From NCBI GenBank assembly GCA_949987735.1, contig OX465295.1:81417049-81481048 (forward strand): a stretch of 64,000 nt of DNA, written 5' to 3'. Each line of letters starts with the position of its first letter. Position 1 is the first letter of the stretch. The DNA comes from Leucophora obtusa. Its lineage: Eukaryota; Arthropoda; Insecta; Diptera; Anthomyiidae. Of this stretch, positions 56,555 to 64,000 are shown piece by piece. Under the pieces are notes generated by a model. The model saw only the letters and a program-made list of their open reading frames with translations, was not told where the DNA came from and made no database searches. A program made the translations under genes and the position numbers.

Positions 56555-56760
56555 TTTGTTTTAACTTTTAATTGGTGAAAAAGAGCTTCCGTTGCACTCG
56601 TTCAAAAAGTACTAAAAACATGTTGAGGTGGGAGTACTCCTCTTCTATGACAACTCAATGTTAAAATCATTAGTGTTTATGTTAAAAAAGAAGTACATCT
56701 AGATTATCAATTGTAACTGCTTTTTCTACTGCTTCGGCATCTCTTTTTTTGCTGGACAGT
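56555..56760 (+). mobile_element. tRNA-module TIR element, right part
   Basis: TTGAGGTGGGAGTACTCC-like sequence, AATCATTAGTGTTT, GTTAAAAAAGAAGTA and CGGCATCTCTTTTTTTGCTG match 62640-62825. With 51714-52200 this reconstructs the ends of one interrupted element. Confidence 0.7.
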
Positions 56761-56761
56761 T

Positions 56762-57125
56762 TACAATTTTTTAGCAAATATTTCTGCTGATTTTAGGATA
56801 GACTACTATTTGCATTCAACTAAATCCAGCTTAAAAATAGCAAAAATGTTATAGATACAACAGTTTGTTTTTGCTATTTTTAGTTTACTAATATTTAGAA
56901 AAATTTTCTGCACATTTTACAGTACAATTTGTCATTTTCCATTAACTAAAAGTTACCTCAAATAAAACTAAAATCCTGTAAATTTAACAGTTTTATTTTT
57001 GGTTTTCTCTTTTACTAGTATTTAGCAAATAAATCTGCTAATTTCAGAACTTTTTTCTGGAACGTAATTTTTAACAAATTTTTTTGCTTTTTCTGCTATT
57101 TTGACAGATTTATTTCTATGACTGT
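56762..57125. mobile_element. Partial CACTNATAGAAA-type MITE (right half)
   Basis: AAATATTTCTGCTGATTTTAG, repeated AACAGTTT-type words and the end ATTTATTTCTATGACTGTA match the right arms of 4027-5319 and 19426-20015. Confidence 0.55.
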
Positions 57126-58180
57126 ACGTATTTTTATGCTGACCCAATTCGGGGAAACTTCTTTTTCTTTCAATAAATTCAACTCTAAATGAGTTAGGAC
57201 TTTTTCATAAAATTATATTATTTATAAATTTTTTTAAATTACCATAAATCCGCTATTTGCAATCATGACCCAGCAAATTTTTTAAAGGAAGAGTATTTGA
57301 GAGTGGTGTACCAGAAAACGTTAAAAATACGGATTCGCAAACTATGGAGATACGCCTTTTCTATATTAAGCAACGATATATTAATTTTTACGGAAATAAT
57401 GACAAATTAAATATAAAACATACAAAACTCAAGCGGTTAGGGTAGTATATAAAACGTCTCAATTCGGTTATTTTACAAAATTGTTCAACGTACAAACAAA
57501 AATTATAAAGTAAAACTATGTGTGTACTAACAAATATTTAACAGTTATTTTCATCAGTAGCAAGCAATTTCGCAGAAAAACAAATTTAAACTGTATAATA
57601 TTGAATTTTTGTAAACGTATGTATGTTTGCACTCGTCTGCATTAGGGTGGTCACAAGTGTATAAATGTGGTGCTCCAAATATTTTAGGGTAAAGTGTCCA
57701 TTACAAAAGCTAATTTGTAGGATGTCCCGATGTTTATTTTCAAATTTCGTTCGGTAATACCAATCAAACGATGCGTATTGATGAACTGTTTACGGAAAAA
57801 ATAAAATACGATTTTTTTGAGGGTTGTTCAATGGCGCAACCAACGCTTAAATTTTGATATTTAATGAAAAAATTCGAGTTTTTAATGAGGTTCTAAAGTT
57901 TTGTCTTACTAATTATAAGCGTTTAAATTTTGCATATGAACAAAAATTTGCCATTACAAAGCATTGATCACACTGTGAATAAAAAAAATTTGGGTACGCT
58001 GAATCCAGTTTTGCCAGCCGTTTTTCTAGGTTAGCCCCTAAAAAAAGATATTTGAATTTGAAAATTATGGCCCCAAGAACCCCAGATCAAAGACGATGAA
58101 TTCGAAATACTACTACATGAAGATTATTTGCAAACTAAGAAAGAATTTCTAAAATAATTTAGAGTCCCTCAAGCAGCAAT
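57126..58180. other. AT-rich stretch, nothing recognised
   Basis: No supported feature. A TATA-like word near 57450 is not accompanied by a frame. Confidence 0.45.
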
Positions 58181-59240
58181 TTCAAAACGAAAAAAGATTT
58201 TATGGTACAACAATTGAATTAAAAAACTTAATCAGCGATTTTCATTCTGCAAACAAACATGCTGATATAAAAATTTTCCTTTTTGGAAACTTTTTTCCAC
58301 GATTTCTTTTTTCAATTAATCACCGAAATTTGTTCTATGAATTGGGTATTATAGTCCCTAGATTATAAATTTTAAAAAACCACACTTAACGAATTGCAAA
58401 ATAATCGCGGAACGCGAAAAGAGACTTTATAGTACAAAAGTTGATTTAAAAAACTTAATCAGCGATTTTTATTCTGCAAACATACATACTGATGTAAGAA
58501 TTTTCCTTTTTGGAAATTTTTTTTCCGCGACTTTTTTCGCGATTCCTTTTTTCAATTAATCACAGAACTTTGTTCTATGAATTGGGTAGTATTGTCCCTA
58601 GATTATATATTTAACAAAACCGCACTTAAAAAATTGTAAAATAATCGTGAAACGCGAAAAAAGATTTTATGCTACAAAAATTTAATTAAAAAACTTAATC
58701 AGCGATTTTCATTCTGCGAACAAATGTACTGATGTAAGAATTTCCCTTTTTGCAAAATTTCTTTTGCGCGGCATTTTTTCGCGGCGCTGTGGTGTAATGG
58801 TTAGCGCTGTTGGACTGTTACACGTGAGGTTGCGGGTTCGAGCCCCAAGCAAGGCAACATCAATTTATAAAAAATAGTAGTATGTATGAGTTTTTTCTAT
58901 CCCTCATACATATCGCAGCGTCCTCCTTCGGTGTTCCCATAGCACTTAACCCCACCGAAGTAAAATAACATAACAGGGCTATTAACTAAAAAGCTTCAGC
59001 AAAGTTCGCCAACTCACCGACAGATGGCGCGCAACAACTGTTCTAAAAAATTCAACATCTCGCGCAATTACAGTGTTGCCTTATTTGAAGCCCTTAATTT
59101 TTCACCACCTCTAACTTCTTCTCTATCCCTTCCAAAGCAACACGTTAATTAATAGGAAGATTTTCCTGAGTGTTGATTTTCTTAAAAAAAAAAAAAAAAA
59201 AAACTAGCCACCGAACTTTATTCTATGAATTGGGCCATAT
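58181..59240 (+). repeat. ~235-bp direct repeat units
   Basis: AACTTAATCAGCGATTTTCA-type landmarks fall at about 58226, 58464 and 58696. Each unit contains CCTTTTTGGAAA, TCGCGA/CGCGG words and TTCTATGAATTGGGT. The last unit is interrupted by a SINE at 58783-59203 and resumes at 59205. The array then turns into inverted units. Confidence 0.85.
58783..59203 (+). mobile_element. Full-length tRNA-derived SINE, 421 bp
   Basis: The head has pol III boxes: GTGGTGTAATGGTTAGCGC (A-box region) and GCGGGTTCGAGCCCC (B box). The body contains CTATCCCTCATACATATCGC, GGTGTTCCCATAGCACTTAA and CCCCACCGAAGTAAA. The tail ends TTTCCTGAGTGTTG followed by a 19-20-base A tract (59184-59203). Other copies: 34293-34410 (tail only) and 62822-62996 (head and body). 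SINEs of this design are transcribed by RNA polymerase III and copied by a LINE reverse transcriptase. Confidence 0.85.
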
Positions 59241-59920
59241 TTTTGTGCCATAAAATCTTTTTTCGCGTTCCGCGGTTATTTTGGAATTTTTTAAGTTCTG
59301 TAATTAATTGAAAAAAGAAATCGCGAAAAAAGTCGCGGAAAAAAATTTACAAAAAGGAAAATTCTTACATCAGTATGTTTGTTTGCAGGATAAAAATCGC
59401 TGATTTAGTTTTTTAATCCAACTTTTGTACTATAAAGTCTTTTTTCGCGTTCCGCGATTATTTTGCAATTTTTGAAGTGCGCTTTTTTTAAATTTATAAT
59501 CTAGAGACTATAACACCCATTTCATAGAACAAAGTTCGGTGGCTAGTTAAAAAAAAAAAATCGCGAAAAAATGTCGCGGAAAAAAATTTTGCAAAAAGGA
59601 AAAATCTTACATCAGTATAAATATTTATTTGCAGAATGAAAACTGCTGATAAAGTTTTTGTACCATAAGGCTTTTTTTCGCGTTCCGCCATTATTTTGCA
59701 ATTTTTTAGGAGTGGTTTTTGTAAAATTAGAATCTGGTTACTATAATACCCATAACTCATACCAAAGACTGGTGCTTACTTTGAAAAAAAAAGTTTGCGA
59801 AAATAATTTTGCAAAAAGTAAAATTCCTGCATCAATATATTCCTTTGCACAATGTAAATCGCTGATTAAGTATTTTAATTAATTTTTTATACCACAAAAC
59901 ACTTTTCGCATTCCGCATTT
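59241..59920 (-). repeat. ~235-bp units, inverted block
   Basis: Inverse copies of 58181-59240 units with CGCGTTCCGCG, AAAATCGCTGATT and GGAAAATTCTTACATCAGTA landmarks. Three diverging units. The plus/minus changeover is near 59240. Confidence 0.85.
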
Positions 59921-60300
59921 GCAAGCTCAGAAATGAATTTGAAATCTATAAAATGATGTTTACAAATGCCAATTCTTTCTTATAATTGAGGCATTAGTAA
60001 TCGTAATGAATTTACTATACAATTGGCATTAGTAATGAAATCGATGTATTTCAAAGCCTTAGCATTGTCCAAGTAATAATAATGCCAAAAATTTCATTAG
60101 CATTAGTTTCAATTTAATGGTAATGAAATCACCAATTAATTTGTCCAAATAATTAATTAGTCTCATATATGGTCCCAGTGTAGAAACGGTAATGACATAT
60201 CATTATTTTTTGAACTGACTACAAGTAATAACACCGACTTACTTTCAGCTTTATTTTAAAACATATAATTATGAGTTATAAATAACAATTTACCCTTTCC
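59921..60300. other. Spacer with repeated GGCATTAGTAAT words
   Basis: Includes a single CCCAGTGTAGAAACGGTA terminus at 60174-60191 of the CCCARTGTAGAAA family. No gene. Confidence 0.45.
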
Positions 60301-60301
60301 A

Positions 60302-60675
60302 TTATTTCGAGTCTTGTTGGAACGTCCATGGTCTACGACTGAAATGTTTGCGTGCCCAAAGTAGCTCTAAAGTAGCTTCCAAATTATTTTCACGATAATA
60401 AGTCGCATTGACTTTCACACTAGGCTCGATGAAAACGATTGGACAGCATGCATCGGCGGTCACAGCTGTCCATAACATTACTTGAGATAGAAAATTACTT
60501 TGGGTGGCCGTTCGTAGGCTCAAATTTTCGTGAGTGCTTTCAGTTAAGTAAACACGATCATTTTGAGAGTTTATGTACTGCTCAATAGGAAAATTTTTTC
60601 ATCAGAGAACACAATGTTTGGAAATTCGCCATGTTTGTGCAAGCATAACAACTCCTTTTCTTTTTCGAGTCTAAT
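60302..60675 (-). pseudogene. Tc1/mariner-superfamily transposase fragment
   Basis: The minus strand encodes HKHGEFPNIVFSDEKIF, with the first catalytic Asp in FSDEK, and NDRVYL. From 60523 an open frame MSLRTATQSNFLSQVMLWTA continues to RPWTFQQDSK with the second Asp in QQD. The residues after QQDSK, including the third catalytic residue, are missing. At least one stop or frameshift separates the two parts. The wording FSDEK...QQDS suggests the DD37-type or maT-like branch rather than the DD34D mariner at 11.5 kb. Its TIR lies upstream at 60800-60829. Confidence 0.8.
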
Positions 60676-60799
60676 TTTTTTTTGCCTTGGTGGACACAAC
60701 CAGCTAAAGTGAATAGATTCTGAAATTTTGATTATTTCCACACATTTTTTAATTTGAATAAATAAAAAATAATTTCACACAAAAAAATATGGTCGTTTG

Positions 60800-60829
60800 A
60801 ATAGGTAACACTTCAATCGCCCAACCCTG
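60800..60829 (-). repeat. Terminal repeat of the Tc1/mariner-like element
   Basis: On the minus strand CAGGGTTGGGCGATTGAAGT begins directly after TA (60830-60831). It lies about 125 bp upstream of the transposase remnant, as expected for a 5' TIR. No partner was found downstream, so the element is truncated. Confidence 0.7.
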
Positions 60830-60831
60830 TA

Positions 60832-61484
60832 TATCTAGGTATATAGAAGAGCAAGAGCAGGAGCTAGACAGGCGCTTTCATAATCGATTTAATTTTCTTT
60901 TTATAAGTTAATATCTTCTTTAAGTACACTCAAATGAAAAATTTATTATGTTTCCAGTTGTTTTAACATATTTTTAACCTAATCTATAATACCTACCGTT
61001 TGGTGCAGGTATATAATCCATGCATAATAATCCATGCATAAAATTACAAAAAATGTGAAAATATTTAATAAAAAATTTCGTAAAATATACGAAAAACGGT
61101 TTTTGTGGTTTTCACATTAATTTCGTATTTTTATGCATTGATTACTATGAGTGTATTTTACTTTGTATACCACTAAAGAAAACATTTTAAATACCGTTAC
61201 CTTTGCCGAGACCAAAACAAAGCAAAATCAATATCGTTACCCTTATCCTTACTATTATCTGTTTCCGTAACTAACCTTGTTTTTTTTTTTAGATACAAAG
61301 TTTTGAACAGGCACTTTTTCAGCTAGAGTACAATTTTGGACATTTTTTTTTGCCGATGTATCGTTATTTTGACTTCAGATTTTCGTTAAGAGTCCCCAAA
61401 TTAGAAAAAAAATATGTAAACAATATTTCCCCCTCCCCCTCCTATCCCCCAAAAAAGTCGTTCGAAAATCGATTTTCTTTAATT
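60832..61484. other. AT-rich stretch, nothing recognised
   Basis: The frame at 61350-61577 has no motif and runs into a dispersed repeat. Confidence 0.4.
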
Positions 61485-61785
61485 CTGTCAAAACAACAGA
61501 GTAGTACATTGGAAGATGACAAAGCAAATTGTAGAAAATTTTTTGTTGTTGTTTTTGTCTTTTCTTTGATTTTTTAAATTTTTAATAACACTCCTAGACG
61601 AGAACAAGAAATTCTCATTGAGTTTGTGATTTAACTTAAGAAATATTTCCGGAAATTCTGAAAACGTCGTCCGCTGACGATTTCCTTAGGCAAGAATAAA
61701 ATCCGGATAGGGACATGCCTACAACGGATTATTTTTCACAATTTGTTAAATACATTTGGGATTTTAGCATATTTAATTCCTTTAA
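61485..61785 (-). repeat. Dispersed repeat, copy 2 (inverted)
   Basis: Inverse copy of 6330-6625, recognisable by AGAGTAGTACATTGGAAGAT and CCGGATAGGGACATGCC. Confidence 0.75.
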
Positions 61786-61997
61786 TGCAATTAATGTATA
61801 TCCCGATAAAATAAAATTAAAAAAAAAAATTTTTAAACGTCCTTGCAAAAATACTTCATATTGGAGGGTGTACGTCGCACTTTTTTTGTTTTGCCTGTAA
61901 GGTGGTACGCTCTAATGTGTACACTGTAGTGTACAATTATTGCGCGTCATCTGATAAAAAGAATGCGAACTTTGTTGAAATTTTTGTTCATAGCCCT
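61786..61997. other. Spacer
   Basis: Nothing recognised apart from a short GGTGGTACGCTCTAATGTG word resembling 1938-1955. Confidence 0.35.
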
Positions 61998-62221
61998 AGC
62001 AGCAAACTAAATTAGAAGTCATGCTTTACAAACCACTTCTTTCATTGCTTCAAAAGTATCCATTATTGTAAAAAAAACTTAAGAAAATCGCTTCTTCTAT
62101 TGCTTCCAAAGTATCCGTTAGTATACTTTAACAACTTTTTTAGAAACAATTCTGCACAACATCCAAAAAATCATTTAGATATTGTATTATTGCTCTAAAA
62201 ATGATTTTGATACAGTTTATT

Positions 62222-62255
62222 TCCAAACAGAGGATCGTAGGTTCGATTCGTGGTA
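62222..62255 (+). pseudogene. tRNA 3'-half-like module, decayed
   Basis: GTAGGTTCGATTCGTGG is a B box/T arm relative of the one at 51998-52032, at the equivalent position in the sister element. Confidence 0.55.
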
Positions 62256-62529
62256 AAATATATATTTTTGAAATTTTTTTTTTTTTTTTTATTTATAATT
62301 AATATGTTTCAATTCAATATTTTCCTAATTTTGAAAATTTTAAAAATATGCAAAATAAAAGTAATGAAAAATTGGTTTCCATACACCTCTAAAAATAGCA
62401 CTGAAAAAAATAATGAATTGCAGTTCACCCTTTTCACTTGTTTAGCAACTACTTTTATTGAAAGGAATAAGACGCAATATCTCGCATTGACAAAGTGGAA
62501 TTTTTGTACCAGTCAACTTCCCTATCAAA

Positions 62530-62592
62530 GAATAGCTCAGCGGTAAAGAGCTAGACTCGCGAGGTCGCAATTTCGATATCCGATGGCGACAA
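62530..62592 (+). pseudogene. tRNA-like module (A and B boxes)
   Basis: ATAGCTCAGCGGTAAAGAGC forms an A box and a pairing D arm; AATTTCGATATCC is a weak B box. Anticodon and acceptor stems are poor. Confidence 0.5.
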
Positions 62593-62821
62593 TAAAAAAA
62601 GTCTAACATAAAAAAAAAATTTTTTTGTAAATTTTTTTTTTTTTAATTCCAATTGATGAGAAAGATTTTTATTTGCACTTGTTCAATTACTACTGCAAAA
62701 ATGTTGAAGTGGGATTAGGTACTACCAAAACTCAATGTGAAAATCATTAGTGTTTCTGTTAAAAAAGAAGTAAATCTAGATCATTAAGTGTGGTGCTTTG
62801 GCATCTCTTATTTTTTGCTGC

Positions 62822-62996
62822 GCTGTTATGTTTATTTACTTTTGTGGGGTTGAGTGATATGGGAACACCGCGATATGTATTAGGGATAGAAAATTTATAC
62901 ATAATATTTTCTAATTTGATATTGCCGTCGCTGGGAATCGAACCACCAACCTTATGCGTATCACTCTAACGCGCTCACCATTACATCCCGAAGCAG
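62822..62996 (-). mobile_element. SINE copy 3, head and body
   Basis: On the minus strand: TGTAATGGTGAGCGCG (A-box region), GGTGGTTCGATTCCC (B box), CTATCCCTAATACATATCGC and GGTGTTCCCATATCACTCAA. It stops at the boundary with the element ending at 62825 and lacks the poly(A) tail, so it is 3'-truncated. Confidence 0.8.
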
Positions 62997-64000
62997 ACAA
63001 ATAGACACAATTTGTTACTTACTTTCGAACTGTCAAATAAAACTAGTTTTGTATTGAGTTTTCAATGCTGCCCAAGTTTTGTAATGCCCTGTAAACCATA
63101 TAAAATTGAGTTAAGTAGTGTCCATATGTGAGACTTTTAACTCATATCATCGATGAAAGCCATATTTAAATAATTTTAGATTAGAGTTATTTAACAATAA
63201 CTTTATTCTAAAATATAAATTACATCACGTTAAATTTTCCAAAAACTTAAATTTGAACAATTCTTATGAATATTTTGTGTATGCGCTATTCTTTCTATAT
63301 GTAAGTATTTTATTGTTAGATTTTGTCACACATACTTTGTCTGTGTGTATATAAAAGAGTGTAATTACTTGATTGCAATTTTGGCAACAAAACGCGTTGT
63401 TGTGTTGGCACAGCAACGTTCTTGTATTTTCGCCAACAAAGAGGTGGCAAAAGATTTTGTTAAATTACATATCTAAAATTTTCTTAAAATAATTAAATGT
63501 CTCATTGTATTAAATTTGTTGAAAACAAATTTATTTGTTCAGCATACGAAATGCTAAAAATTAATCGAATAATTTTAATTGAAAATAAATGACAATACAT
63601 GTATCAAAAATTAGTCATTAATTAGAATATTTTTGTAGTTTTTATTAATAACCTTACAAATTACCAGGTAATGATAGGTAGTTACATATTTTCATATAAA
63701 AACACACAACATTACTTTACGATATACTTTCAAATACAAAGTAATATTTACATATTCTACGCTTAACTACATATTACAACAATACATTTACATTTTATGC
63801 TTTCAATTACACTATGCGACAGTCAAAATCGGGATGGGATGAAACCAACGGGAAATGTTATATCGGTCAAAAACAAGTTATACGTGTCCCGGCGTTTCGC
63901 TGGGTCACCCCTAGGAATCGAGAATTATCTTTTTTTTTTGACATAACTCGAGAAGCACTAGTCCGATTTTGCTCAAACAATTTTAAAAAAATTAAAAATT
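62997..64000. other. AT-rich stretch with a TATA-like word
   Basis: GTATATAAAAGAGTG (63348-63362) resembles a TATA box, followed by GCAACAAAACGCGTTGTTG. No frame or transcript evidence accompanies it. The last 180 bp (GTGTCCCGGCGTTTCGCTGG near 63885) is less AT-rich and may be the start of another repeat cut by the window edge. Confidence 0.35.

Larger units (their letters stand above)
61998..62825 (+). mobile_element. tRNA-module TIR element (uninterrupted copy)
   Basis: Begins CCTAGCAGCAAACTAAATT and ends TTATTTTTTGCTGCGCTG. The first 400 bp aligns with 51714-52200 and the last 180 bp with 56555-56760. It carries a decayed tRNA 3'-half module (62222-62255) and a fuller tRNA-like module (62530-62592). 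No protein is encoded. Confidence 0.7.

Noticed and set aside
62929..62996. Functional tRNA gene on the minus strand
   Set aside because: The same head with the same body occurs in the full-length SINE at 58783, so it is a SINE head.
63348..63362. Promoter of a host gene (TATA box)
   Set aside because: TATATAAAAG is common in AT-rich DNA and no downstream coding exon is visible before the window ends.

Overview
The window looks like non-coding, repeat-dominated DNA from a large, AT-rich insect genome. A brachyceran fly, probably calyptrate-like, is the best guess. The reasons are: very AT-rich unique sequence; dispersed repeats that combine ~150-bp tandem units with a GTCY tetranucleotide tract (the mini-me/DINE-1/Helentron style known from flies); mariner, Tc1-like, hAT-like and Ty3/gypsy remnants; and tRNA-derived SINEs. 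I found no convincing host protein-coding exon, no intact tRNA or rRNA gene and no CRISPR. Nearly every recognisable protein fragment belongs to a transposon.

Layout. 0-7 kb: TA-flanked miniature inverted-repeat (TIR) elements, several nested. 7.4-9.1 kb: a rolling-circle-type repeat inserted next to the primer-binding site of an LTR retrotransposon whose 5' LTR is complete (8577-9106, minus). 10-14.4 kb: a mariner (11501-14416) split by 1.4 kb that holds another TIR element with tRNA-like modules and a TTAA-flanked MITE. 16-19.3 kb: further rolling-circle repeats, a GAATTAA-rich tandem array and a 1.2-kb foldback element. 22.1-26.3 kb: the best-preserved gene-bearing element, a 4.15-kb divergent hAT-like transposon with an 8-bp target duplication and ~590-bp TIRs that include the end of its own coding region. 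28.5-29.0 kb: the 3' end of a Ty3/gypsy element. 31.0-33.7 kb and 34.4-36.7 kb: large foldback structures, the second an interlocked pair. 37.6-39.1 kb: two sister MITEs and a hAT-type MITE. 40.8-45.5 kb: degenerate tandem arrays and a 3.3-kb TIR element. 47.0-49.3 kb: a duplicated segment, one copy with the rolling-circle repeat and one without (an empty site), separated by a 200-base assembly gap. 51.7-57.1 kb: a tRNA-module element interrupted by a GC-richer ~137-bp tandem array that itself contains a 19-bp minisatellite. 58.2-59.9 kb: direct and inverted ~235-bp units with a full-length SINE near the centre. 60.3-60.8 kb: a Tc1/mariner-superfamily fragment. 62.0-63.0 kb: a second tRNA-module element abutting another SINE copy.

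There are no pathways or operons to reconstruct. The useful biology is the insertion history and architecture of the mobile elements: an internally documented Helitron-like insertion, a hAT-like element whose transposase C-terminus is duplicated in both TIRs, a family of TIR elements carrying tRNA-like modules, and five AGATCT palindromes phased at exactly 10 bp.
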